Below, piece after piece: positions 17,701-25,728 of a stretch of DNA of 64,000 bases. Numbering within the stretch: position 1 is the stretch's first letter; every line of letters begins with the position of its first letter. This DNA is from Tyzzerella sp963558545 (GTDB lineage Bacteria > Bacillota > Clostridia > Lachnospirales > CAG-274). Below the pieces are notes generated by a model. It was not told the origin of the DNA, did no database searches, and was given only the letters and a program-made list of their open reading frames with translations. Made by a program: the position numbers and the translations under genes. The stretch covers positions 1 to 64,000 of the forward strand of contig NZ_CAUWHO010000008.1 of assembly GCF_963558545.1 (NCBI RefSeq), written 5' to 3'.

Positions 17701-17754
17701 TATAGCTGAGCTTAGCATACAATGTAAGTATATATGCTATAAATTACAGCTATA
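17701..17754. other. Unexplained two-part inverted repeat
   Basis: Outer arms TATAGCTG/CAGCTATA enclose inner arms TTAGCATA/TATGCTATAA. It lies beyond the rpsO terminator and before the thiamine promoter, so it belongs to neither transcript by simple reading. It could be a relic terminator or a small structured element. Confidence 0.4.
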
Positions 17755-17770
17755 CAGTATAACATACATA

Positions 17771-17812
17771 AAAAAGACAAAGCTATAAATATTGTAATAA
17801 CTTTGTCTTTTT
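17771..17812 (-). terminator. rpsO terminator
   Basis: A perfect 12-bp stem (AAAAAGACAAAG and complement) with an 18-base loop, directly 14 bases after the rpsO stop, with A/T-runs on both flanks. Confidence 0.85.
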
Positions 17813-17826
17813 ATATTAAATATAAA

Positions 17827-18087
17827 TTATTTTCTTAAGCCTAATTCTGCAATAAGCTCACGATATTTAACTATATCTTTATTCTTGATGTAGTTTAAAA
17901 GACCTTTTCTTTGACCAACCATTTTTAAAAGTCCACGTCTAGAATGGTGGTCTTTTTTATGAGTTCTTAAGTGGTCTGTTAAGTGGTTAATTCTAGCAGT
18001 TAATAAAGCTACTTGAACTTCTGGAGAGCCAGTATCTTCTGCATTTCTACCAAATTTTGCAACTATTTCTTGTTTGTTAAATTCCAT
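17827..18087 (-). CDS. rpsO: 30S ribosomal protein S15
   Basis: Primary 16S rRNA-binding protein of the small subunit, 86 aa, near the usual 88-89. Family segments DTGSPEVQVALLTARINHLT, LRTHKKDHHSRRGLL and RKGLLNYI are all present. It has its own promoter (18172-18200) and terminator and is not followed by pnp, which often accompanies it elsewhere. The roughly 75-base leader can form an ACTCC/GGAGT pairing just before the ribosome site, a possible place for S15 autoregulation; that is inference. Confidence 0.97.
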   Translation of the reverse strand: MEFNKQEIVAKFGRNAEDTGSPEVQVALLTARINHLTDHLRTHKKDHHSRRGLLKMVGQRKGLLNYIKNKDIVKYRELIAELGLRK

Positions 18088-18171
18088 TTTAAAATTCCTC
18101 CATAAAATAAGTAAACTCCTAATGCTAAGAAAAAGGTTGGAGTATCCATTTTCTGAACATAGGCTACATAA

Positions 18172-18200
18172 ATACTACCACAAAAACATATTATTTGCAA
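18172..18200 (-). promoter_or_regulatory. rpsO promoter
   Basis: TTGCAA, 17 bases, TAGTAT on the minus strand, about 85 bases before the rpsO start. The groES promoter has the same -10 box and a nearly identical -35 box. Confidence 0.7.
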
Positions 18201-18214
18201 GTATTTTATTGTAA

Positions 18215-18358
18215 TTATTTTGTTTTAATAATATATGTATAATATTTATTAATCAAATCATCTAGTTTAGTACTTGTTTTTAGTATTCTTTCCTTTTTGT
18301 CATCATTCTTTATTTGATTATTTAACTTTTTTCTAATAAATTCAATTTTTTCTAACAT
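18215..18358 (-). CDS. Spo0E-like aspartyl-phosphate phosphatase mini-protein
   Basis: A 47-residue frame beginning MLEKIEFIRKKLN and containing STKLDDLINKY at residues 29-39, which fits the Spo0E signature (Ser, two residues, Leu-Asp, one residue, Leu-Ile, then Tyr). Spo0E proteins dephosphorylate the sporulation regulator Spo0A and form a two-helix hairpin of about this length. The ATG is 7 bases after the lgt stop and the frame ends just before the rpsO promoter, so it is the last gene of the sigG-ymfF-ymfH-lgt run. The ribosome site (AAGTGAT) is weak and close. Named by motif; not assigned to a specific paralogue. Confidence 0.8.
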   Translation of the reverse strand: MLEKIEFIRKKLNNQIKNDDKKERILKTSTKLDDLINKYYTYIIKTK

Positions 18359-18365
18359 ATCACTT

Positions 18366-19259
18366 CTATTTTATTTCATTCCCTTCTAATAGTATATCCA
18401 TATCACTTCTATCTTTATATTTTTTAGTTTGTATTATAAGATATATTGTAAATGATACTACAAGTATAATAGATAAAACTTGTGAAACTCTTATATTAGT
18501 AGCTGCTATCATAAGAGAATCTGTTCTCATACCTTCTATCCAAAATCTGCCTAAACCATATCCTATAAAATATAGGGCCATTAATTGCCCATTAAACTTT
18601 TTATGTTTTCTAAAAATAAACAATACTATTAATACGCCTATATTCCACAAAGATTCATATAAAAATGTTGGGTGTACTTGTATATATTCTACACCATTTA
18701 TATTTACCACTTTATCAAGTACATCTTTAGGTATGTTAGATGCTTGGTCTTTTATATACCTCATAGCAAATAAAGAGTCTGTATACCCTCCAAAAGCCTC
18801 CCTATTTACAAAATTTCCCCATCTTCCTATTATCTGGCCTATTAAAATTCCAAAAGAAAATGTATCTGCAACCTTAAAAAAGTCTTTTTTTCTTATTTTA
18901 CATATTATTAATCCTGATAAAACTGCACCTATTATAGCTCCATATATAGCTATACCACCATTTCTTATAGAAAATATTTCATTAATGTGATTTTTGTAAT
19001 AATCCCAAGAAAATATTACATAATAAAGCCTTGCAAATAATATACTAATAATTGAAGATATCATAACTGTATCAATATAAAAGTCTGTTTCTTGTCCTGT
19101 TCTTTTAGCTTCTTTTAAAGTTACTATAAGCCCAAAAAGCATACCAAAGCCTATAATAACTCCATACCAGTAAACATCTATGCCAAATACATTAAAAGCT
19201 ACCCTATCTAAGTGATTTATTTTTATACCTAAATTTACAAACCATATTTCTGGTTCCAC
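18366..19259 (-). CDS. lgt: Prolipoprotein diacylglyceryl transferase
   Basis: Integral membrane enzyme that adds diacylglycerol to the lipobox cysteine of prolipoproteins, 297 aa with about seven hydrophobic segments. The Lgt signature is IIGRWGNFVNREAFGG near residue 140, and HPTFLYESLWNIGVL and YGLGRFWIEGMRTD follow as expected. Substrates in this window include the ThiY-like lipoprotein. Starts 22 bases after ymfH; co-transcribed with sigG upstream by spacing. Confidence 0.95.
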   Translation of the reverse strand: MEPEIWFVNLGIKINHLDRVAFNVFGIDVYWYGVIIGFGMLFGLIVTLKEAKRTGQETDFYIDTVMISSIISILFARLYYVIFSWDYYKNHINEIFSIRNGGIAIYGAIIGAVLSGLIICKIRKKDFFKVADTFSFGILIGQIIGRWGNFVNREAFGGYTDSLFAMRYIKDQASNIPKDVLDKVVNINGVEYIQVHPTFLYESLWNIGVLIVLFIFRKHKKFNGQLMALYFIGYGLGRFWIEGMRTDSLMIAATNIRVSQVLSIILVVSFTIYLIIQTKKYKDRSDMDILLEGNEIK

Positions 19260-19281
19260 TATAATCCCCCCTAATTTTATT

Positions 19282-20517
19282 TTAGTTTATAATACTTAAA
19301 TATGCATCATTATCAAAATAATTTAAAGATTTTTGTATATCTTCTAGCTTTATATTTTTTAAAGACTTATAATAATCTTTTATAAAAAAACCATTAGAAA
19401 AATAATCTGCCTCCATAGAAACTATGTTGTCTATAACATTAAATTTTCTTATAAAATTACCTATATGCTTATTTTTTATCCTTTCAAAATCTTCATTTGA
19501 AATATTTTTATTTTTAAACTTTTCTATCTCTTCTTTTATATATTTTATAATTTCTTTAGGCTCTTTACATATACCAGAAAATATATATGATGCTTTTTCA
19601 TTAAAATTATTAAAATCAAACCCAAAAGTATCATCTATAATACCCTTTGTGTATAATTTTTCATAAAATAATGAACTTTTACCAAAAATAATATCTAAAA
19701 GCATTTTATTAAATATCATTTTATCAAATATTGTAACATCTTTTTGTAAATTTTTAAAGCCTATATTAAAAATTTTTTGATTTATACACATTTTTCTTTC
19801 TACATATTTTGATTTATTTGTATTGTTTTCTTCATATTTTTGTATTAATCCTGTTTTTTTATCATTTATATTCAAATTTTTTAAAATACTATCTTCTATT
19901 TTTGTTTTATCATCTATATCACCACAACAAATAATTACACAATTATCTTTAGTATAAAAATTGTTATAGCAACTATATAACATATCTTCATTGATACGCT
20001 TTATATCATCTACACTTCCTGCTATATCATTAGATATAGGGTTATTTTTACCATACATTATACACATAAGGTTAAAAAATACCCTCCAATAAGGGTCATC
20101 ATCATACATCTTTATTTCTTGCTCTATTATTGGCTTTTCTTTATCCACATTTTCTCTTGTAAAATATGGATTACTAACAAGTTTTAACAATTCATCAAAG
20201 TTTTCATAAAAATAATCAACACAATTAAAGTAATATGCTGTTGATAAAAAATTGGTATAAGCATTTACACTTCCACCAAGTTTATTAAATACATCAAAAA
20301 TATTATAGTTGTTTTTTTCAAACATTTTATGCTCTAAAAAATGTGCTATCCCTGGTGGTAAACAAATTTTTTCTTTATCTATTATTATATTATTATGGAT
20401 AGAGCCATATTTAAAACAAACCATAGCCTGTTTTTGTTCAAAATTTTTCTTAGGTATAAATACTAATGTTGTCCCATTTATATTGTCATATATAATATTA
20501 TCTATCAATTTCATCAC
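19282..20517 (-). CDS. ymfH: M16 zinc peptidase, YmfH-like
   Basis: Metallopeptidase of the insulinase/pitrilysin family, about 408-411 aa. The inverted zinc motif HFLEH lies near residue 60 (IAHFLEHKMFE) with a downstream glutamate in PIIEQE, so it should be catalytic. Paired with the next gene it matches YmfF/YmfH, known from Bacillus as needed for 5-aminopentanol modification of elongation factor P; efp itself is not in the window. The longest frame starts GTG at 20517, but that codon is within the AAAGGTGAT ribosome site; the ATG at 20514 or the TTG at 20508 may be the true start. Overlaps ymfF by 20 bases. Confidence 0.85.
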   Translation of the reverse strand: MMKLIDNIIYDNINGTTLVFIPKKNFEQKQAMVCFKYGSIHNNIIIDKEKICLPPGIAHFLEHKMFEKNNYNIFDVFNKLGGSVNAYTNFLSTAYYFNCVDYFYENFDELLKLVSNPYFTRENVDKEKPIIEQEIKMYDDDPYWRVFFNLMCIMYGKNNPISNDIAGSVDDIKRINEDMLYSCYNNFYTKDNCVIICCGDIDDKTKIEDSILKNLNINDKKTGLIQKYEENNTNKSKYVERKMCINQKIFNIGFKNLQKDVTIFDKMIFNKMLLDIIFGKSSLFYEKLYTKGIIDDTFGFDFNNFNEKASYIFSGICKEPKEIIKYIKEEIEKFKNKNISNEDFERIKNKHIGNFIRKFNVIDNIVSMEADYFSNGFFIKDYYKSLKNIKLEDIQKSLNYFDNDAYLSIIN

Positions 20518-21745
20518 CTTTCATAAAATAGCAAGTATCTAGCCATATATTTTCAAAAGATTTTTTTATATCTTCCTTTGTTGTAGATTTTATACTATTT
20601 ATCATTTCATCTATGCTTATTTCTAGACTAGCTAAATAATTAGTGTAATAGTAATCTATTGTAGCTGTATTGTAATCTACTATACCTCTGTATTTTTTGC
20701 ATAAATTATTTATAGCAATTTTTATATTATCATCGTTAAAATTACCTTCTTTAATATTTTCAATATTTTCTAATATACAAGCTTTTGCTTTTTCATATTG
20801 ATTAGAATCTATGCCACTTTCTATAAATATTATTCCTTTAAAAATGTATATAAATGAGCTTATATAATAACAAAGGTTTTCTTTTTCCCTTACGTTATTA
20901 AAAAGCATAGAACCTGAGCCACCACCTAATATTTCATTTCCAACTAAAAGTCCTATAAAATTTTTATTATCGGCAGATATGTTACTTCTAAATGCCATAC
21001 AAAGCTTTCCTTGAGTTATATTAAACTTTTCTATAACTGTATTTTCTTTATGCTTATCTTTATATATAAATTCTGTTTTTATAGGAATATAATTTCTTCC
21101 TTCAATGCTAAAATATTCTTTTACAAGCTTATTTACTATGTTTTCTGTTACATTTCCTAAAATAACTATATCTATCTCTGATGTTTTTAAAATATTTTTA
21201 TAATGGCTATAAAGATTTTTATTATTTATTTTATCATCTTCTAAATCTTCTATATATCCATATGCTAAAATACCAAACTTTTCATTTTTACACATAATTT
21301 CTACACATTTATCTTTTGCTAGCTCTTTCTTATCATTTTGTCTAGAATATATGTCTTCTTTAACCTGTTCCTTAGCTTTATTAAAATACTCTACATTAAA
21401 TCCATCATCTTCTACTAAAGGATTTAATATTATTTCCTTAAACAATAAAAATACTCCATCTATACAAACTTTATCTTCTATAAACTCCATTAAAATTTCT
21501 ATTATCTGGTTATCACCTTTTTTTAAAATATCACTATGGATATAAGCACCATACATTTCTTCTGTTTTCAAGTTTATATCTTTTATTGTTTTATATTTTT
21601 TACACCCCATAGTCAAAATCTTAGATAAAATTGCATTATAAGTTACATAATCTTTATCTAAACTTTGCCTTAAAAGAAAGGCAACACATATAGTTTTAAA
21701 TTTATTAGTATTTATAACCTTTACATTTATACCGTTATCTATCAT
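20498..21745 (-). CDS. ymfF: M16 peptidase-like protein without zinc motif, YmfF-like
   Basis: 415 aa, insulinase fold, beginning MIDNGINVKVINTNKF. The position of the zinc motif has no HxxEH, so it is probably the non-catalytic partner of the downstream protease, as in YmfF/YmfH pairs. The second-half signature GGGSGSMLFNNVREKENLCYYISS matches the R/Y substrate-contact region of M16 proteins. ATG at 21745 follows the sigG stop by 8 bases with a TAGGAGA site. Its order after sigG suggests co-expression in the forespore. Confidence 0.8.
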   Translation of the reverse strand: MIDNGINVKVINTNKFKTICVAFLLRQSLDKDYVTYNAILSKILTMGCKKYKTIKDINLKTEEMYGAYIHSDILKKGDNQIIEILMEFIEDKVCIDGVFLLFKEIILNPLVEDDGFNVEYFNKAKEQVKEDIYSRQNDKKELAKDKCVEIMCKNEKFGILAYGYIEDLEDDKINNKNLYSHYKNILKTSEIDIVILGNVTENIVNKLVKEYFSIEGRNYIPIKTEFIYKDKHKENTVIEKFNITQGKLCMAFRSNISADNKNFIGLLVGNEILGGGSGSMLFNNVREKENLCYYISSFIYIFKGIIFIESGIDSNQYEKAKACILENIENIKEGNFNDDNIKIAINNLCKKYRGIVDYNTATIDYYYTNYLASLEISIDEMINSIKSTTKEDIKKSFENIWLDTCYFMKGDEIDR

Positions 21746-21753
21746 ACAATCTC

Positions 21754-22527
21754 CTACATATATTTACGCATATTTTTTAAAGCGCTTTTTTCTAACCTAC
21801 TTACTTGTGCCTGACTAATATTTATTTCTTCTGCTACTTCCATTTGGGTTTTACCTTCAAAAAATCTAAGGTTTATTATATATTTTTCCCTTTCATTAAG
21901 TTTTTTCATAGCTTCATTAAGGCTAATGTTTTCTATCCAAAGATTATCATTATTTTTATCGTCTTTTACTTGGTCCATAACAAAAATAGAATCTCCACCA
22001 TCGTTATACACAGGCTCAAACAATGATATAGGTTCTTGTATGGCATCTAATGCTAATATAATCTCTTCTTTTTCTATGCCAAGCTCTTTAGCTATTTCTT
22101 CTACTGTCGGCTCTTTACAATTTTTATTAATAAGCATTTCTTTCATTTGTAATGCCTTATAAGCTATATCTCTTAAAGACCTGCTAACCCTTATAGAATT
22201 ATAATCTCTAAGATATCTTCTAATCTCTCCTATAATCATAGGAACAGCATATGTGCTAAGTTTTACACCTTGATTTACATCAAAATTATTAATAGCTTTT
22301 ATAAGGCCTATTACCCCAACTTGAAATATATCATCTATATTTTCTCCACGGTTTGCAAATTTTTTTATAACACTTAAAACAAGCCTTAAATTGCTATATA
22401 TAAACTCTTCCTTTGCCTTTTTATCTCCTGCCTGCACACGCTTAAAAAGTTCTTGTTGCTCTTCATTTTTTAGTATTGGCAATTTACTAGTATTAACTCC
22501 GCATATTTCCACTTTATACCCTAACAT
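21754..22527 (-). CDS. sigG: RNA polymerase sporulation sigma factor SigG
   Basis: Late forespore sigma factor, 257 aa. The N-terminus VEICGVNTSKLPILKN is diagnostic of SigG. Region 2 reads NIDDIFQVGVIGLIKAI and LSTYAVPMIIGEIRRYLRD; region 4 ends in MEVAEEINISQAQVSRLEKSA. The ATG at 22527 has GGAGGTG six bases upstream and gives the normal length; the longer frame from 22590 would add 21 residues with no ribosome site. A sigma-F-like promoter lies at 22561-22588. It is not preceded by spoIIGA-sigE as in many Clostridia. Confidence 0.95.
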   Translation of the reverse strand: MLGYKVEICGVNTSKLPILKNEEQQELFKRVQAGDKKAKEEFIYSNLRLVLSVIKKFANRGENIDDIFQVGVIGLIKAINNFDVNQGVKLSTYAVPMIIGEIRRYLRDYNSIRVSRSLRDIAYKALQMKEMLINKNCKEPTVEEIAKELGIEKEEIILALDAIQEPISLFEPVYNDGGDSIFVMDQVKDDKNNDNLWIENISLNEAMKKLNEREKYIINLRFFEGKTQMEVAEEINISQAQVSRLEKSALKNMRKYM

Positions 22528-22560
22528 AAAAAACACCTCCGAAAAATTCCTTATATAAAG

Positions 22561-22588
22561 ATATTTTCCAAAGGTATTAAATTTATAC
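22561..22588 (-). promoter_or_regulatory. Sigma-F-type promoter candidate for sigG
   Basis: The minus strand reads GTATA, 14 bases, GGAAAATAT, close to the forespore sigma-F pattern (GYATA, about 15 bases, GGNNANANT). sigG is a known sigma-F target in Bacillus. It ends about 33 bases before the sigG start. Confidence 0.55.
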
Positions 22589-22632
22589 ATTATTTAATTT
22601 CTAATTTATTACAATTATTGTTTAAATGTAGA

Positions 22633-24114
22633 TTAACCTTGAAATCCTCCCACATTTAAATAAGGTTTTCCAAAACTATATAATGCTACAGAATAGTTTA
22701 TTTTATTTTGCTCTATTTGCTTTTCTATATTTAATATTCCCAATTTAGCTTGCTCTACTTGATTTAATGTTACATTTCCATTAATATAATTAGCTGTAAC
22801 TTTATTGTATTCATCTACTGCTTTATTAAGCTCTAATCTTAAACTTTTGTCAGTATCTTTCATTTTTAATAAATTATCATAGCTACTTCTCAATTTATTT
22901 TCCATATCTATTTTAGCATCTGATAGCTTTCTTTGAGCAGTCTTTATATCATTATCTAATTTTATTTTTTCTTCTTCTGATGCTGTATGGCTATAATTTT
23001 TTCTTATATCTTCTGCCCTTTCTAAATTCTTTTTTAAAAGTTGTATAGATATATCATCTTCTTTATTTCTAGTTATATAAGAATCTATATCTATTTTATC
23101 TATATCATCAAAATTATCATTTAATAATATATTTATATTAGTGTTGTAGTCTTTATCTAATATATTATTTAAATTTTTTTGTTGTGTATTTAGTGAATTT
23201 TTTAATGCCTCTAAATTTAATTTATTATTATTTTGGGTGTCTTTAGCTTTTTTCAATTCACTTTCAGAAATCATTCCGTGTTGATATTTTAATTCTAGAG
23301 CTTTTGTATTTTTTTCATTAACTTCTATAGTTTTTTGTAGAGTAGCTATATTAAGTTTAGTTGTTTTTATATTAGCAGTAGCACTAATAACACTAAGCTC
23401 TATACTATCTTCTATTATTTTTTGGTTAATATCTTTATCTTGAACTTGAGCATCTAAGCTATTAATATTTTTTAAGATTTGTTCTATTTGTGGGTCATAA
23501 TAGTTTTGCCCTACAATTTTATTGTTTAAATCTAATGACACTTTTTTAGTATATTCTATTGCATCATTAAGATTTCTTATACTAGAGCTTTTAGCTTGAG
23601 CAGTTTTAACTGCCTCTTCCATAGATATTATTTTTGAATTATCATCTATATATAGCTTATCCAAATATATATATTCATCATTTCCAGTATCTATTGATAT
23701 TTTTTGTTTTTCACTGTCCCAATCTACTTTCATACCAAATGCTTCACATATAAATCTTAATGGAACATATGTTGTATCATTAACTATTTCAACAGAAATA
23801 GGCATATCTATGTATTTATCATTTAATTTAGTCTTATTAGTATCCACATTTATAACTAATGTTTTATCACCTTTTTTTACTGTTATATTTCTTTTTACAT
23901 TGTTCCAGTCTACATCTGCATCTAACATTTCAAATAAATCTCTAAAAGCAACTAATGTATACCCTTGTTTATTTATAACATTAGATTTTACAGGTTGTAA
24001 CATATTATCTATATTTACAGATACATATTTATTTTCATAAGCATAAACACTATTTGATAAAAATAATGTAGATAACGCTGTACATATTAAAAACATTTTT
24101 ATATTTTTTTTCAT
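22633..24114 (-). CDS. Secreted stalk-domain protein with TolC-like coiled coil
   Basis: 493 aa from the ATG at 24114, chosen because AGGAGG lies 7 bases upstream (an upstream TTG frame adds eight residues). A signal peptide covers residues 1-25. Residues 35-145 hold two copies of the copper amine oxidase N-terminal (stalk) fold: GYTLVAFRDLFEMLDADVDW and TYVPLRFICEAFGMKVDW. Residues 165-490 are long amphipathic helices with repeated pattern like the outer-membrane efflux protein TolC. A TolC channel makes no sense in a single-membrane cell, so a wall-associated or periplasm-like coiled coil is more likely. Function unknown. Confidence 0.8.
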   Translation of the reverse strand: MKKNIKMFLICTALSTLFLSNSVYAYENKYVSVNIDNMLQPVKSNVINKQGYTLVAFRDLFEMLDADVDWNNVKRNITVKKGDKTLVINVDTNKTKLNDKYIDMPISVEIVNDTTYVPLRFICEAFGMKVDWDSEKQKISIDTGNDEYIYLDKLYIDDNSKIISMEEAVKTAQAKSSSIRNLNDAIEYTKKVSLDLNNKIVGQNYYDPQIEQILKNINSLDAQVQDKDINQKIIEDSIELSVISATANIKTTKLNIATLQKTIEVNEKNTKALELKYQHGMISESELKKAKDTQNNNKLNLEALKNSLNTQQKNLNNILDKDYNTNINILLNDNFDDIDKIDIDSYITRNKEDDISIQLLKKNLERAEDIRKNYSHTASEEEKIKLDNDIKTAQRKLSDAKIDMENKLRSSYDNLLKMKDTDKSLRLELNKAVDEYNKVTANYINGNVTLNQVEQAKLGILNIEKQIEQNKINYSVALYSFGKPYLNVGGFQG

Positions 24115-24168
24115 TTTCATACCTCCTAAACTTATCAATATTATATACGATATATCTTATTAATAAGT

Positions 24169-24537
24169 TTATTTTTTTATTAATATAATATCTTTTATAT
24201 TCCTTATACGGTTAGTTACTATTGCTGTTTTTGTAACAATACATATCATATCTTTTCCATTAAATCCTATAAATTCACCTTCATATATTTTTTTATGTAA
24301 AGTAGTAATTTTTACAAACATACCTCTTTTATATATATCCCCCCTAAACATTATAACCTCTTTAGGGAACATTAAATAAAACTCTTTAAGCATAGTATCA
24401 AAAAGTTTTATAGGGTACTCACATTCTAACGATAATTTTCTAAAAAATAAAAAAGATTTTAAAATTATAAGTATAAAAAAAGATATTACTATACAAAATA
24501 TAACCTCTCTAAAATTTAAAAACTCTATACTTTTCAT
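24169..24537 (-). CDS. Small single-span membrane protein, unknown
   Basis: Not recognised. From the ATG at 24537 (GTTGGTG upstream) it is 122 aa. One hydrophobic segment at about 10-32 (VIFCIVISFFILIILKSFLF) is followed by a soluble domain with the pattern FRGDIYKRGMFVKI and EGEFIGFNGKDMICIVT, which suggests a small beta barrel. It ends 54 bases before the stalk/TolC-like gene and reads in the same direction, so the two may be co-transcribed. Confidence 0.6.
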   Translation of the reverse strand: MKSIEFLNFREVIFCIVISFFILIILKSFLFFRKLSLECEYPIKLFDTMLKEFYLMFPKEVIMFRGDIYKRGMFVKITTLHKKIYEGEFIGFNGKDMICIVTKTAIVTNRIRNIKDIILIKK

Positions 24538-24628
24538 AATAACACCAACTTTCATATAAATATATATTAAAATTATAGCACACATTTTATTCTTTATAAA
24601 TATAATTTTAAATTTATTTTATACTAAA

Positions 24629-24676
24629 AAATAGGCTTTAATATAAAGTTTATTACTTTAATATTAGAGCCTATTT
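24629..24676 (-). terminator. Terminator after the CAP-domain gene
   Basis: Long imperfect stem: AAATAGGCT with AGCCTATTT, then TAATAT and AAAG segments pairing inward. It lies 26 bases past the stop and has T-rich flanks. Confidence 0.75.
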
Positions 24677-24701
24677 AGTTTATACCTTATACAAAAAATG
24701 T

Positions 24702-25472
24702 TTATTTAGATATAAATAATTGTGTCCAATGGCTTGATATATGTCCAACACCAATATGAGTAAAGGACTTACTAAGTATATTTCTTTTATGTCCTTCAGA
24801 GTTCATCCAAGCATTTACAACATCTTGTGCTGTTTTTTGTCCTTTAGCAATATTTTCTCCAGCAGTTTTATATGTAATGTTAAATTGTTTTAACATATCA
24901 AAAGGCGAACCATATGTAGGAGATGTATGAGAAAAATATCCTTTATTTTTCATATCCTGAGATTTTAGTCTTGCCACGTTAGATAGTTCTGTGTCTATTT
25001 TAAGTGGTGATAAGCCAGCCTTTTTTCTTTCTGCATTAACAAGATTAACTACTTCTTGTTCTATGTTAGATACAGAGTTATTTACATTATTATTATTTTC
25101 TGTTGGTTTATTAGGTTTCTGTTGTATATTATTATTGCTATTTGTGTTATTATTATTTGTGTTATTGTTATTATTTATGTTGTTATCTTTATTGTTATTT
25201 ATATTATTGTTTACACAATTGTTATTTGTACAATTATTACTTGTATTATTATCTACATTGCTATTTATATTGTTATTTGTGCAATTATTATTTGTATTAT
25301 TAATACTATTATTTACATTATTATTTTGTTCGTTATAGCTAAAATTCTTAATTGGTTTTCCGTTAATAGTTAAAAATTTTGAAATATCGTTATTCAGAGT
25401 GTTAGTACCTCCAAATACACTTGCTGTTGAAAATAAAGTTAAAGCAAAAGTTGTTAATAAAAATCTTTTCAT
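24702..25472 (-). CDS. Secreted CAP-domain (SCP/YkwD) protein with Asn-rich linker
   Basis: 256 aa. A signal peptide (residues 1-21) is followed by an asparagine-rich linker at 47-134 that contains three cysteines, then a CAP domain at about 138-256 with VVNLVNAERKKAGLSPL, DMKNKGYFSHTSP, AGENIAKG and GHKRNILSKSFTHIGVG. Proteins of this type in spore formers include the YkwD and SafA-associated groups; their biochemical role is not settled. Own ribosome site (GAAAGGAT) and terminator; apparently a single-gene transcript. Confidence 0.85.
   Translation of the reverse strand: MKRFLLTTFALTLFSTASVFGGTNTLNNDISKFLTINGKPIKNFSYNEQNNNVNNSINNTNNNCTNNNINSNVDNNTSNNCTNNNCVNNNINNNKDNNINNNNNTNNNNTNSNNNIQQKPNKPTENNNNVNNSVSNIEQEVVNLVNAERKKAGLSPLKIDTELSNVARLKSQDMKNKGYFSHTSPTYGSPFDMLKQFNITYKTAGENIAKGQKTAQDVVNAWMNSEGHKRNILSKSFTHIGVGHISSHWTQLFISK
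25071..25334 (-). repeat. Low-complexity Asn-rich coding repeat
   Basis: Degenerate AAT/AAC codon array encoding about 88 residues that are mostly Asn with scattered Thr, Ile, Val and three Cys in CTNNN-type contexts. It produces long open frames on the opposite strand that are not genes. Such tracts change length by slippage. Confidence 0.85.
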
Positions 25473-25673
25473 AATAATTATCCTTTCAATATGTAATTTA
25501 TGTTATTATATCTTTTTATATATCCAATTTGCTCTATATAGTATGTATTATCCTTTATAAAAATCAATATTTTATGTATAAATTTTTGTTGTTTTCTTTA
25601 TCTATATACATAATACTACATTGTAACATAATTGTAAATAATTAATTATTGGAAATTTTGTAATAAAAATATA

Positions 25674-25707
25674 AAAAAAGTACTTACTATAAAGTAAATA
25701 CTTTTTT
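25674..25707 (-). terminator. Terminator after the chemotaxis receptor gene
   Basis: AAAAAAGTATTTACT pairs with AGTAAGTACTTTTTT on the minus strand (one U-G pair), 22 bases after the stop codon, with a T-run. Confidence 0.8.
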
Positions 25708-25728
25708 ATTTTTGTATTAAAAAATTTA

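Noticed and set aside
24991..25373. Two plus-strand frames of 105-115 codons rich in Leu or Ile/Val
   Set aside because: They are the reverse reading of the Asn codon array in the CAP gene; real membrane proteins would not arise in two frames at once.
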